Source: Bacillota bacterium
Lineage (GTDB): Bacteria > Bacillota > UBA4882 > UBA8346
Assembly: GCA_023429995.1 (NCBI GenBank)
Contig: JAEZCE010000018.1
Location: 1-27,418, forward strand
Direction: 5' to 3'
DNA: 27,418 bases
This document shows positions 1 to 8,082 of the stretch, piece by piece. Both the position numbers and the translations under genes were made by a program. Positions within the stretch are counted from its first letter, which is position 1, and each line of letters begins with the position of its first letter. A model generated the notes under the pieces. That model did no database searches. It saw nothing but the letters and a program-made list of their open reading frames with translations, and was not told the origin of the DNA.

Positions 1-340
1 GATTTACCTTGCGTTGGGTATCCTGTAAGGAGGTATCGATATCGGCGCTCTGCAAAAAACTGATGGTAACCTGGGAAATCCCTTCCGCCGAAGTCGAAAC
101 GATATTATCCACTTTGTCAAGGCCGGAGACTGCCTCTTCAATCTTTTTGGTGATGGATGATTCGACTTCACTGGCCGAGGCGCCAACATAAACTGTTTGA
201 ATCATGACCACCGGAATATTTATTTTGGTAAACGACTCGTATTTTAATTGACTGTAGCCGATCAAACCTAATAAGCTAAGAGCTATAAATAAAACTATAA
301 TTAAAACCGGTCTCTTGATTGCAAGCTCGGTTATTATCAT
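1..340 (-). CDS. RND family efflux transporter, inner-membrane pump (N-terminal part; runs off the left edge)
   Basis: The minus-strand frame is open from ATG at 340 to the window edge, giving about 113 residues that begin MIITELAIKRPVLI. This opening, a cytoplasmic 'xxAIKRP' segment then a hydrophobic helix (roughly residues 11-29) and a periplasmic stretch with V-GASASEVE and 'KKIEEAVSGLDKV', is characteristic of AcrB/HAE-type RND pumps, which export drugs or lipophiles using the proton gradient. The rest of the protein lies outside the window, so subfamily and substrate cannot be judged. It starts 37 bp after the stop of the membrane-fusion protein gene, so the two are almost certainly co-transcribed as a pump-adaptor operon. 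The family call is seen from sequence; the export function is inferred from the family. Confidence 0.88.
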   Translation of the reverse strand, partial: MIITELAIKRPVLIIVLFIALSLLGLIGYSQLKYESFTKINIPVVMIQTVYVGASASEVESSITKKIEEAVSGLDKVDNIVSTSAEGISQVTISFLQSADIDTSLQDTQRKVN

Positions 341-377
341 TCATTTCGCCCTACCATTTTTACAAAATTTAATCTGC

Positions 378-1424
378 TTATTTCAAAATCGCTACTTTCA
401 CTTGGTCCCGTAAATTATTCTGACCGCTAATAACTACCTTTTCACCTTCACTTAACCCTTGGGATACCGCCACATCCGTATCGCTTTGAATCCCGATTAC
501 AATGTCCCGCAATATAGCCACACCATCCTCAACTACGAATACCTGAGGATTTTTAATACTGCTCACAATGGCGTCCCGTGGAACGGTTAAAACATTTTGA
601 GCGCCTAAGTCAAAAGAGACTGTTCCAAACATCCCCGACTTGAGAGGATATTGTTTATTGCTGGGAATAGTAACCTCCACTGGATACGTATGGGCTACAT
701 CGGCTTTATCACTCATGCTCTTGACCGTTCCCTCTATCTTGACACCGGGAAAAGCATTGGTCGTTACGGTAACCCTATCGCCTATTTTTATTTTAAAAGC
801 ATCTTTTTCCCCAACGTTTAACTCTACTTTAAATGCTGAATTATCGATCACATTGGCGACAATAGTACCAGGATTAACCATGTCTCCAATATTTACAGGC
901 CTGGAGGTAACTATTCCAGTGATAGGCGATGTAATAACGGAGTTATGATACTGTTTTTGAGACCCAATATATTGGGCTTCGGCAGATTTAAAGGCTAGAC
1001 GTGCAGAATCTAAATCAGATTCGGAAATAAGTCCTTTGGCATATAATGTTTTGTAAGAATCATAATCTTTTTGCGCTTTTTCATAATTGGCCTGCGCCGC
1101 CAAGAAATTCGCTTCCTGCACCACATCATCAATTTTAAGAAGCGGAGAACCCTTTTGTACATACGACCCCTGAGCTGCCATCACTGAAATCACTTTCCCG
1201 GATATCTCCGAAACAATTGCCACATCATTATTGGACACAATCGTACCCATCTGAGAAAGCTGATCCGTAATTTGTTGTTTGGTGACTGAAATCACTGAAA
1301 CCGGATAACTTGTTAACACATCCGCTTTAGCTTTCTTTTCCATTTCTGCTTTATTATTTAGTAGTACAAATCCAACTAGAAAAACGACTAAAAGGGTTGC
1401 AACCAAAATCCATGTTTTTTTCAT
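378..1424 (-). CDS. RND efflux system membrane-fusion (periplasmic adaptor) protein, HlyD/AcrA type
   Basis: The product has 348 residues, the usual size for this family. It opens with Lys-Lys and a single hydrophobic anchor (about residues 4-22), fitting a signal-anchor or uncleaved membrane segment. A barrel-sandwich/lipoyl half motif follows (GKVISVMAAQGSYVQKGSPL, about 75-94), then a short alpha-helical hairpin rich in Ala, Lys and Tyr (about 103-150), the second lipoyl half (ITSPITGIVTSRPVNIGDMV, about 164-183), and beta-barrel and membrane-proximal domains to the C-terminus. Such adaptors link an RND pump to an outer channel. An AGGTGG ribosome site precedes the ATG. It is the first gene of the operon with the pump downstream. 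No TolC-like gene is in the window. The 257-bp upstream spacer carries three copies of a TetR-type operator. Confidence 0.93.
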   Translation of the reverse strand: MKKTWILVATLLVVFLVGFVLLNNKAEMEKKAKADVLTSYPVSVISVTKQQITDQLSQMGTIVSNNDVAIVSEISGKVISVMAAQGSYVQKGSPLLKIDDVVQEANFLAAQANYEKAQKDYDSYKTLYAKGLISESDLDSARLAFKSAEAQYIGSQKQYHNSVITSPITGIVTSRPVNIGDMVNPGTIVANVIDNSAFKVELNVGEKDAFKIKIGDRVTVTTNAFPGVKIEGTVKSMSDKADVAHTYPVEVTIPSNKQYPLKSGMFGTVSFDLGAQNVLTVPRDAIVSSIKNPQVFVVEDGVAILRDIVIGIQSDTDVAVSQGLSEGEKVVISGQNNLRDQVKVAILK

Positions 1425-1517
1425 TAATATCCACCTTTCGTATTAAAACAAAAATTTTATTTTCTCTTTAATGTAAATCTTGTTTTCACTCCGAATGATT
1501 ATCAGCCTCCATCTTTT

Positions 1518-1531
1518 AGTAAGTACTTACT
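1518..1531. promoter_or_regulatory. TetR-type operator, perfect 14-bp palindrome upstream of the efflux adaptor gene
   Basis: AGTAAGTACTTACT is a perfect palindrome about 95 bp upstream of the adaptor start. Near-identical sites occur at 1585-1598 and 1650-1663 (12/14 each) and in the tetR promoter at 2290-2303 (13/14). The recurrence of the site at both transcription units makes it the likely binding site of the local TetR protein. A -10-like TATTAA lies upstream on the minus strand (plus coordinates 1542-1547), without a good -35. Confidence 0.72.
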
Positions 1532-1544
1532 CATGTAATAATTA

Positions 1545-1675
1545 ATAAGAAAATCCCTAATTGAACTTCGGATACATCTATGTTAGTTAGTACTTGCTTA
1601 CTTAATAATTATAAGAAAATCCCTAATTGAACTTCAGAACATCTATGTTAGTTAGTACTTGCTTACCTAAATTGA
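1545..1675. repeat. Tandem duplication of a 66-bp unit, each copy carrying one TetR-type operator
   Basis: Two head-to-tail copies (1545-1610 and 1611-1675) differ only by a few substitutions and one single-base deletion. Each ends with a variant operator AGTTAGTACTTGCT (1585-1598; 1650-1663). On the minus strand copy 1's operator is preceded by TATAAT (plus coordinates 1608-1613). The duplication therefore multiplies operator sites, and perhaps promoter elements, between tetR and the efflux genes. The repeat is seen directly; its regulatory effect is inferred. Confidence 0.85.
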
Positions 1676-1681
1676 AAAAAA

Positions 1682-2269
1682 TTATGCGGAAATTCCTCTA
1701 ATAAAAATATCTATCAAACTTTCCATACATCTATCTGTGTTAATATCAGGATCCTCACTGCCCGCAATTATGCTTAAAATCAAGCTGGCATTGATTAGAA
1801 TAAAATCAATCGCCAGAATTTCTGGTTCCCCGATAATTTTTCCCTTTTTCTTCATATCTGCAAAGTAAACTATCAGTTTTTCTTTAACCACATCTGGAAA
1901 CTTTTTAACATAGCTCTTGTCGTGTTCGAAATTAAAGAGATCATGATTGTCCTTCATATTAATCTTAATGAGGCGAAGATTCCTTTTGATCATATTTTGA
2001 CATGATAAAGCTATATTGGTTAAGTCAGACCTTAAATCTTCCCCGATTTGTTCTTGATGAAATGCATCATCCATACCGGGTTCAAACACGTATTTCTCAA
2101 ATACTTTATAATAAAGCGCTTGTTTAGTTTCAAAATACCGAAACAACGTAACCTCGCTTACTTGGGCCTTAGCAGCGATTTCCTTTGTCGTAACTGCGGC
2201 ATATCCTTTTTCCGAAAAAAGTTCCATTGCAGCAGCCAAGATTTGATCAGAAGTATTTAACTCACTCAT
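1682..2269 (-). CDS. TetR/AcrR family transcriptional regulator
   Basis: This 195-residue product has the size and plan of a TetR-family repressor. The N-terminal DNA-binding domain covers about residues 5-55 (AAMELFSEKGYAAVTTKEIA, then the recognition-helix region VSEVTLFRYFETKQALYYKV), followed by an all-helical, poorly conserved ligand domain. TetR proteins usually repress efflux genes until a substrate binds. The next genes downstream on the same strand are an RND adaptor and pump. I chose ATG 2269 rather than GTG 2278 because GGGTGA sits about 6 nt before ATG, while the GTG has no ribosome site. Its own promoter overlaps an operator, so autorepression is likely. The inducing ligand cannot be told from sequence. 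Confidence 0.92.
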   Translation of the reverse strand: MSELNTSDQILAAAMELFSEKGYAAVTTKEIAAKAQVSEVTLFRYFETKQALYYKVFEKYVFEPGMDDAFHQEQIGEDLRSDLTNIALSCQNMIKRNLRLIKINMKDNHDLFNFEHDKSYVKKFPDVVKEKLIVYFADMKKKGKIIGEPEILAIDFILINASLILSIIAGSEDPDINTDRCMESLIDIFIRGISA

Positions 2270-2289
2270 TAAGATCACCCGAATTCTTA

Positions 2290-2303
2290 TGTAAGTACTT
2301 ACT
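2290..2303. promoter_or_regulatory. TetR-type operator overlapping the tetR transcription start
   Basis: TGTAAGTACTTACT matches the perfect operator at 1518-1531 in 13 of 14 positions. It lies 3 bp downstream of the tetR -10 box and covers the expected transcription start, the classic position for autorepression. Confidence 0.75.
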
Positions 2304-2306
2304 TAA

Positions 2307-2335
2307 ATTTTATAGCCATCTTTTCCCACTGTCAA
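2307..2335 (-). promoter_or_regulatory. Sigma-A type promoter of the tetR gene
   Basis: On the minus strand, TTGACA (plus coordinates 2330-2335) is a perfect -35 box, followed after 17 bp by TAAAAT (2307-2312; 5/6 to consensus). The gene start is about 40 bp downstream and the operator lies directly after the -10. Confidence 0.78.
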
Positions 2336-2374
2336 GTTAAATTTGGAATCAAATTCATTTTCTATCTCCTCAGC

Positions 2375-2408
2375 TTTAAAAAACCCGGTCAAATCGACCG
2401 GGTTTTGA
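2375..2408 (-). terminator. Rho-independent terminator of the groESL operon
   Basis: A 10-bp GC-rich stem (2381-2390 with 2396-2405, core ACCCGGTC/GACCGGGT) with a 5-nt loop lies just after the groEL stop. On the minus strand it is followed by a T run, as expected for intrinsic termination. It separates groESL from tetR. Confidence 0.9.
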
Positions 2409-2421
2409 TTTTATATTAAAC

Positions 2422-4053
2422 TCAATCCATCCCCATACCGCCGGGCATTCCGCCGGGGGGCATCATCGGAGCTTTTTCCTTCTCAGGAATTTCCACCACC
2501 AGGCATTCGGTGGTTAACAACATCGCCGCAATACTGGCAGCGTTTTGTAGCGCGCTACGGGTAACTTTGGCAGGGTCAACAATACCGGCCGAAATCATGT
2601 TCACATATTCACCGGTAGCCGCATTAAAGCCTTTACCGGCTTCCAACGCGCTGACTTTCTCAACAATGACCGAGCCCTCAACGCCGGCATTGTTAGAGAT
2701 TTGCCGTAACGGCTCCGTTAAAGCCTTCCTGACTAATGCGATACCCGTTGCCACATCTCCGGTTTCTTTCAGTTGATCCAGTTTAGGGGCAATCTGTAAT
2801 AAAGCGACTCCTCCACCGGAAACCACACCTTCCTCAACCGCAGCCCGGGTTGCCGAAAGAGCGTCTTCAATCCGGTGTTTCTTTTCTTTCATTTCGGTTT
2901 CAGTAGCTGCACCAACTTGGATTACAGCCACACCGCCTGAAAGTTTAGCCAACCGCTCTTGTAATTTCTCACGATCATAATCGGAAGTAGTGTCGTCAAT
3001 CTGCACTTTAATCTGGTTGATTTGTTTCTTAATTTCTTTGGCATCGCCTTTACCATCGACAATGGTGGTTTCTTCTTTGGTGATTTTCACCTGGCGGGCC
3101 GAACCGAGCATTTCCGGAGTAGCATTTTCCAAGGTCATGCCGACTTCTTCAGAAATAACCTGACCACCGGTTACCACTGCGATATCTCCAAGCATTGCTT
3201 TACGGCGATCGCCAAAGCCGGGAGCCTTAATCGCAACAACATTTAAAACACCACGCAATTTATTGACTACTAATGTGGCAAGAGCCTCGCCCTCGACATC
3301 CTCAGCAATAATTACCAACGGTTTGCCTCTTTGGATGATTTTTTCCAAAATCGGCAATAAATCCTTAATCATCGAAATCTTTTTATCGGTGATCAAGATA
3401 TAGGGATCATCTAAAACGGCTTCCATCCGTTCAGAGTCGGTAATCATATACGGGGATACATATCCACGGTCAAATTGCATACCTTCTACCACTTCAAGGT
3501 TGGTGCCCATGGTCTGGGATTCTTCAACGGTAATGACACCGTCTTTTCCAACTTTCTCCATGGCTTCAGCGATTAGTTTACCGATTTCATCATCGGCGGC
3601 TGAAATTGCGGCAACATGAGTAATATCTTCCTTGCTTTCAACGGATTTACTGACCTTTTTCAATTCTTCAACCACAACATTGACCGCTTTTTCAATCCCC
3701 TTCTTCAATACCATCGGATTGGCGCCGGCGGCAACGTTTTTCAAACCTTCCCGCACCATGGCTTGGGCTAAAAGAGTGGCTGTAGTAGTTCCATCACCGG
3801 CGATGTCATTGGTTTTGGTGGCAACTTCCTTGGCAAGTTGAGCTCCCATATTTTCAAAGGGATCGGATAATTCGATTTCTTTGGCAATGGTAACACCATC
3901 ATTGGTAATTGTGGGGGAACCGTATTTTTTCTCCAATACTACATTACGCCCTTTAGGCCCGAGAGTGACTTTAACGGCATCCGCTAAAGTATTTACCCCG
4001 CGCTCTAAAGCATGGCGCGCATCTTCTCCAAATAAAATCTGTTTGGCAGCCAT
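2422..4053 (-). CDS. groEL: 60-kDa chaperonin GroEL (Hsp60)
   Basis: The full-length product of 543 residues starts AAKQILFGEDARHALERGV and ends with the typical Gly/Met-rich tail (GGMPGGMGMD). The ATP-binding loop GDGTTT is at about residues 87-91, and the phosphate-contacting LGPKGRNV segment at about 31-38. GroEL forms the double-ring cage that refolds cytoplasmic proteins with GroES. It lies 86 bp after groES in one operon under the CIRCE/HrcA site, with a terminator right after its stop. The start has a good ribosome site (GGAAGGTGA). Nothing is unusual. Confidence 0.99.
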   Translation of the reverse strand: MAAKQILFGEDARHALERGVNTLADAVKVTLGPKGRNVVLEKKYGSPTITNDGVTIAKEIELSDPFENMGAQLAKEVATKTNDIAGDGTTTATLLAQAMVREGLKNVAAGANPMVLKKGIEKAVNVVVEELKKVSKSVESKEDITHVAAISAADDEIGKLIAEAMEKVGKDGVITVEESQTMGTNLEVVEGMQFDRGYVSPYMITDSERMEAVLDDPYILITDKKISMIKDLLPILEKIIQRGKPLVIIAEDVEGEALATLVVNKLRGVLNVVAIKAPGFGDRRKAMLGDIAVVTGGQVISEEVGMTLENATPEMLGSARQVKITKEETTIVDGKGDAKEIKKQINQIKVQIDDTTSDYDREKLQERLAKLSGGVAVIQVGAATETEMKEKKHRIEDALSATRAAVEEGVVSGGGVALLQIAPKLDQLKETGDVATGIALVRKALTEPLRQISNNAGVEGSVIVEKVSALEAGKGFNAATGEYVNMISAGIVDPAKVTRSALQNAASIAAMLLTTECLVVEIPEKEKAPMMPPGGMPGGMGMD

Positions 4054-4139
4054 TTGATTTCACCTTCCTTATTCATTTATTAAAGATAAAGATTTCGTCA
4101 ACATACTCAGTTATCGTTTTAATCTCGTCCGTCCTGAAA

Positions 4140-4421
4140 TTACTCGATTCCTAAAATGTCGCTTTCTTTAAGAACCGTGCATTCTTCGCCATCGACTTTA
4201 ATGGTAGTCCCGGCATATTTGGCAAAATAGACGATATCTCCAGGCTTTACCTCAAGGGCGATCCGAGCGCCGTTCTCCATTTTACCGGAACCTACGGCTA
4301 AAACTTTCCCTTTCTCGGGTTTTTCTTTTGCAGTATCGGGAATGACAATTCCGCTTTTAGTTTTTTCTTCTCCTTCAAGTACTTTAATCAGTACCCTATC
4401 AGCTAATGGTTTAAAACTCAT
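4140..4421 (-). CDS. groES: 10-kDa co-chaperonin GroES
   Basis: This 93-residue protein has the family signature at its start (FKPLADRVLIKVLEGEEKTK) and the mobile loop SGIVIPDTAKEKP (about 23-35) that contacts GroEL. It caps the GroEL ring during folding. The start is supported by AGGAGGGGAAG before ATG. It is the first gene of the heat-shock operon and lies just downstream of a perfect CIRCE element and a sigma-A-like promoter. Confidence 0.99.
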   Translation of the reverse strand: MSFKPLADRVLIKVLEGEEKTKSGIVIPDTAKEKPEKGKVLAVGSGKMENGARIALEVKPGDIVYFAKYAGTTIKVDGEECTVLKESDILGIE

Positions 4422-4451
4422 AACTTCCCCTCCTTTTCAAATTTTCATCTG

Positions 4452-4478
4452 TTAGCACTCGTTGATGGTGAGTGCTAA
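4452..4478. promoter_or_regulatory. CIRCE operator (HrcA binding site)
   Basis: TTAGCACTC - 9 nt - GAGTGCTAA is a perfect match to the CIRCE inverted repeat, located between the groES promoter and start codon. HrcA is known to repress groESL and dnaK operons through this site in Gram-positive bacteria; hrcA is not in the window. Confidence 0.97.
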
Positions 4479-4487
4479 CCTATAATG

Positions 4488-4516
4488 ATTTTATTAAACC
4501 TAACCTCCATTGGCAA
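4488..4516 (-). promoter_or_regulatory. Sigma-A type promoter of groESL
   Basis: On the minus strand, TTGCCA (plus coordinates 4511-4516) is spaced 17 bp from TAAAAT (4488-4493). The predicted start falls a few bases before CIRCE, the usual arrangement. The remaining spacer 4517-4729 shows nothing I recognise. Confidence 0.72.
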
Positions 4517-4724
4517 GATTCTATATTCGCTTCCAGGAATTATATTAAGCGATTTTGGCTAAATTATGCAAAATATCTCTTCGATTCTTCCGCATAATAA
4601 TTGTTAGATAAATTTACAGGGATGTTTATCAATCAGAATTTAAAAGGTTTCAGCCAGGATTAAAAATCGAGGATTGTCAAAGCTGAAGGGTAAAAAATGT
4701 TGCTTTTCCACTCTTGAATCTGAA

Positions 4725-4746
4725 ACAAAAGTTGAACTTCAACTAA
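4725..4746 (-). terminator. Possible weak intrinsic terminator after the EEP-family gene
   Basis: AGTTGAACTTCAACT (4730-4744) can form a 6-bp stem with a 3-nt loop, and on the minus strand is followed by TTTTGTTT. The stem is short and AT-rich, so this is a tentative call. Confidence 0.35.
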
Positions 4747-4754
4747 AAATCATC

Positions 4755-5633
4755 TTAATTAAGGTTCAAAGTTAGCTCAGCAATCAAAGGAACGTGATCG
4801 GAGACAAAATTATCGACCATAACTTCCATGGTGGACAGGCCGAATTCGGGGGAGGTCAGGATGTAATCCATTTTGGACCCAGGATAAACATTCCCGTCTT
4901 TGGAACGGAAAGTCCCGCTATCTTTAACATCACTGATACTTTGAAGATCAAAGAGGTGTTTTTTTATTTCAGCCACTGCCGGATCATTATCATTACCATT
5001 AAAATCGCCGGTAATAATCAACGGTCCACCAATTTCATTGACAAAATCGAGGATTGTTGATACTTGCCCAAGCCGGTCTGAAACGGACAGGCCCAGATGA
5101 GTTGTTAAAAAATTAACAGGCTGTCCTTTAATTTGGAATTGTACCAAAGCAAAACTCCTGGGTTCCAGACTTCCCGGCATAACCATCGTCCATTGTTGAA
5201 CTATCGGATATTTGCTGAGAATTAAATTGCCGAAAAAACCGTTATTTCGCTCCCTTGAAGCAGAAAAGGCATAATCCATATGAAGGCGTTCACTGAGCTT
5301 AACTGGAATATTTTCAAAATTAGTAAGACTTGACCACCCAATATCCACTTCTTGAAGGCCGACGATATCCGGTTGAACATCCTCAATAAAATGAACTAAC
5401 CCTTCGACGTCAAGTTTTCCATACCAATTAATGGCGCTATGGATATTGAAGGTCATTACCTTTAACGAAATAACACCGATTTCTCTTTCACTATTCGCAA
5501 CGGATACGGACCCCTCCGGGATAACTTCTTCATCCCCAAATTGGCTTAAGGGGTTTGGTGCATGGGTCTCTCCAAAAACCACTGTCGGAATGATCAGCAT
5601 AAAAAAAATAACGAAAAGTATATTCTTTTTCAT
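4755..5633 (-). CDS. Exported endonuclease/exonuclease/phosphatase (EEP) family protein
   Basis: The 292-residue product starts with a clear signal peptide (MKKN, hydrophobic core to about residue 20, VFG). The mature part carries the EEP (DNase I-like) catalytic motifs in order: TFNIH (N63), GLQEVD (E95), a GN-LS segment (136-140), TTHLG (H179), TGDFNGN (D210, N212), KMDYIL (D256) and SDHVPL (D279, H280). All metal and catalytic residues expected for a phosphodiesterase are present. The substrate could be nucleic acid, a phospholipid or an inositol phosphate and cannot be assigned. I chose ATG 5633 over the upstream GTG 5642 because GGTGGG lies just before the ATG and the signal peptide then begins normally. 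It lies 123 bp downstream of the exported FG-GAP-like gene. Confidence 0.88.
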   Translation of the reverse strand: MKKNILFVIFFMLIIPTVVFGETHAPNPLSQFGDEEVIPEGSVSVANSEREIGVISLKVMTFNIHSAINWYGKLDVEGLVHFIEDVQPDIVGLQEVDIGWSSLTNFENIPVKLSERLHMDYAFSASRERNNGFFGNLILSKYPIVQQWTMVMPGSLEPRSFALVQFQIKGQPVNFLTTHLGLSVSDRLGQVSTILDFVNEIGGPLIITGDFNGNDNDPAVAEIKKHLFDLQSISDVKDSGTFRSKDGNVYPGSKMDYILTSPEFGLSTMEVMVDNFVSDHVPLIAELTLNLN

Positions 5634-5756
5634 CTTTCCCACCGAATTTTACACTATAATTTTGTTTTCCTAAGCTGATAAAAGGTTACGGCATGATCCC
5701 AACTTTATCAATTAACTTTGAGCAATCCCTTTCATCCTCTACTTATCTGCCGGTGG

Positions 5757-6752
5757 CTATGGTAAGAGCGCCGGCTTTGATAAAATCATGATATCTTGAG
5801 GATATGCCGCTATAACCAACATCGGGTTGTTGTCTTGATTTACATCGACAGCCGCCAAAGACATCAGGTCTTTCTTAAGGTTAATTTCACCTGCAAGAGG
5901 TACTAACCCATGATTTACCCATCCATAGAAATTAATAAATCCCGGGGCCGTAGCAATCACCAATCGCATTTCCCCGAAAAAATTTTGAACCTGCATTCCA
6001 TAGGCCGGTCCTTTGGTTGCCTTTTTCAAATTATAAACTTCATCCAATTTTTGATCAGAGTACCTGAGAACATGAATATTCCCGGGAGCAAATCTCGGCC
6101 CTTCTTCAATGAAGAGTTGGGCTGAACTGGTTTTATCTAAAGTCCCCACTGTCATACCTCGGATATTTCCAATCAAATCGGATTCCGTTAGTTCTTCGAA
6201 TCGCTCACCTTGAAATTTCCAGATCTGAACCGTACAATTATATATCGTCGAAGTAATTTTGCCTATTTTAGCAATGATTAATTCATTTTTGCCATCACCA
6301 TCCAGATCTCCGCTGGTAACAGCCAAAGGTTTTAAAGTGAGATCCCCATGTCGAACCAAATTTACATGATTATTTTCAATTCGGTAAAGATAATATTGAC
6401 TATTACTGATGGCTAAAAGTTCTTCTTCCGCGCTTTCGAATTTTCCGGACACGGCCCAAATCGTACTATGGTCTTCATATAAATTATCGCTTTGCCATTG
6501 CACAACCGGCTTTTGGTCCGGATTCATTTTTAGCCAGTATAGAAAAAATTCGTGAGCAATATCATTTTTGCCTACCAAAACAAAGTCGTCATGGTTGTCT
6601 CGATTCAAATCAGTTCTTAAGACTTGTAAAATACCATCCGTTAAAAAATGTTCATCTTCAAAGACCAACTGATAGTCAGGTAGAATTGCAGAAATCTGAA
6701 TAATCATAGCTAAAACAAGTAAGAATATCCATCGGCTAGATATTATTTTCAT
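5757..6752 (-). CDS. Exported FG-GAP/VCBS-repeat-like protein of unknown function
   Basis: This 331-residue protein begins with a basic segment and a hydrophobic helix (about residues 8-23), fitting a signal peptide or membrane anchor. The rest shows repeats of the FG-GAP/VCBS type with Asp-rich, possibly calcium-binding loops followed by a hydrophobic strand: DLNRDNHDDFVLV (about 48-60), DLDGDGKNELIIA (about 148-160) and DVNQDNNPMLVIA (about 303-315). Such repeats build beta-propellers outside the cytoplasm, used for binding rather than catalysis. I recognise no catalytic domain. A strong AGGAGG lies before the ATG. It is divergent from the DUF4912 gene and upstream of the secreted EEP enzyme on the same strand, so the two may work together; that is inference from position only. 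Confidence 0.75.
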   Translation of the reverse strand: MKIISSRWIFLLVLAMIIQISAILPDYQLVFEDEHFLTDGILQVLRTDLNRDNHDDFVLVGKNDIAHEFFLYWLKMNPDQKPVVQWQSDNLYEDHSTIWAVSGKFESAEEELLAISNSQYYLYRIENNHVNLVRHGDLTLKPLAVTSGDLDGDGKNELIIAKIGKITSTIYNCTVQIWKFQGERFEELTESDLIGNIRGMTVGTLDKTSSAQLFIEEGPRFAPGNIHVLRYSDQKLDEVYNLKKATKGPAYGMQVQNFFGEMRLVIATAPGFINFYGWVNHGLVPLAGEINLKKDLMSLAAVDVNQDNNPMLVIAAYPQDIMILSKPALLP

Positions 6753-7016
6753 GGCTTCATCTACCTCCTATTTTGTTATTATTTTCTAGGTACAACTCAT
6801 TTTTCCTGCTCCACTCGGAAATGAAGTTTGTTAAATCCAGTTTTTATTCCAGAAGCGGCCTGTTTTCCTTTCATCCAGGAATACTAGCCTATTGTCTTTA
6901 CTTTATATATTTTCGTAATAACAGGACAAAATTTGCTTTGTTCCTTTCGTATATATTGATTTTATCGCGGTAATATTATTAAAGTAATTGCCTAAAAAAA
7001 AGAAAGGGGGATAGCA
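6753..7016. other. Divergent intergenic region with possible promoters only
   Basis: This AT-rich 264-bp spacer separates the divergent FG-GAP-like and DUF4912 genes and should hold promoters for both. On the plus strand TTGTCT (6892-6897) and TAATAA (6916-6921) are 18 bp apart, a weak candidate for the DUF4912 gene. No operator, riboswitch or terminator was recognised. Confidence 0.4.
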
Positions 7017-8063
7017 ATGACCCGAGAGGAATTGGCGGGAAAAAACAAGCAAAAACTATCCGAAATCGCCAAGTCGCTGGGAATTAGAGGCATATCAAAA
7101 TTAACTCGGGAAGATTTAATCGAACATATATTACTTCTCGACCCTCCATTCTCTGCCAATCCCGAAAAGGAAAAGGAGATATCTCAGCATATACACAACT
7201 CAATTGCCGGTAACGAGCATTTGTATGTCGAACCGCCTTTACCGGAACATTTAAACGGGGTTGCTGTCATGGAGCAAAATGAGACCGAAATCCCATCAAC
7301 GTACAACGATACTAAAATCGTTTTGATGGTTCGTGATCCCTATTGGCTTCACACTTATTGGAGTGTTAATCAGTCTATAATCGACTATGTTTCGAGGAAT
7401 TTTCAACAGTGGAACCAAATTTCTCTCATTTTGAGAATTTATGATATCACCGAAATCCAAAATTTTGACGGTTCCAGCAGCAACTATTTTTTCGACATCC
7501 ATATTGGTCATGATATCAGCAACTGGTATATCCATGTCGGTGGTCCCAACCGGAGTTTTTGTGTTGACCTGGGTTTCATTCAACCAAATGGCGCCTTTTA
7601 TACCGTTGTTCGATCGAATACAGTAACCACACCCCGAGATAATATATCGGACATTATTGATGAAGAATGGCTGAGCATTGAGGAAGATTTCCGTAAAATC
7701 TATCGATTGGCCGGCGCAGGGGAAGGAAACAGTTCAGCCCAATTAATCGAATCTTTAATGAAACGCTTAGAACGGGAAATTGGGTCCGGGGCAGTCAGCA
7801 GTTTATCAAGTCCGTCCCGCTTAACACCCCAAGAACGGAAGTTTTGGCTGGTTTTAAATACTGAATTAATCGTTTATGGCGCTACCGAACCGAACGCAAC
7901 CGTCAGAGTTCTGGGAGAACCTATAAAACTCAGGCCTGACGGCACCTTTACTTTACGTTTTGCCCTTCCGGATGGTGTTCAATATATTCCAGTTGTGGCA
8001 AATTCTGTTGACGGAATTGATACCATTACGATTACGCCTGTTGTAACCAAACAAACCTATTAA
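7017..8063 (+). CDS. DUF4912 domain protein with N-terminal Rho_N/SAP-like domain
   Basis: The product has 348 residues. Residues 1-42 (MTREELAGKNKQKLSEIAKS, then LGIRGISKLTREDLIEHI) match the short helical Rho N-terminal/SAP-like fold that binds nucleic acid. About 98-215 match DUF4912, recognisable by KIVLMVRDPYWLHTYWSVN near its start and a lectin-like beta-rich body. The C-terminal part (about 280-345) contains a TEL-VYGATEPNATVRVLG segment that resembles a small Ig/bacterial-surface beta domain. No enzyme motif is seen. The ribosome site AAAGGGGG precedes ATG by 6 nt. Its stop is followed within 20 bp by the GH57 branching-enzyme start, and the pairing suggests a role in alpha-glucan (glycogen) handling. 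The domain calls rest on family memory; the role is inferred. Confidence 0.82.
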   Translation: MTREELAGKNKQKLSEIAKSLGIRGISKLTREDLIEHILLLDPPFSANPEKEKEISQHIHNSIAGNEHLYVEPPLPEHLNGVAVMEQNETEIPSTYNDTKIVLMVRDPYWLHTYWSVNQSIIDYVSRNFQQWNQISLILRIYDITEIQNFDGSSSNYFFDIHIGHDISNWYIHVGGPNRSFCVDLGFIQPNGAFYTVVRSNTVTTPRDNISDIIDEEWLSIEEDFRKIYRLAGAGEGNSSAQLIESLMKRLEREIGSGAVSSLSSPSRLTPQERKFWLVLNTELIVYGATEPNATVRVLGEPIKLRPDGTFTLRFALPDGVQYIPVVANSVDGIDTITITPVVTKQTY

Positions 8064-8082
8064 GGAGTTGATAATATATATT

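Noticed and set aside
4663..5057. A 15-bp exact repeat (AAAATCGAGGATTGT) at 4663-4677 and 5043-5057.
   Set aside because: A match of this length is not surprising in a 27-kb AT-rich window, and the flanks do not match; one copy is inside a normal coding region.
6773..6973. A 66-codon plus-strand open frame in the divergent spacer.
   Set aside because: It has no ribosome site, a composition rich in Phe, Ser and Leu as expected from AT-rich spacer, and occupies the region where two promoters are needed.
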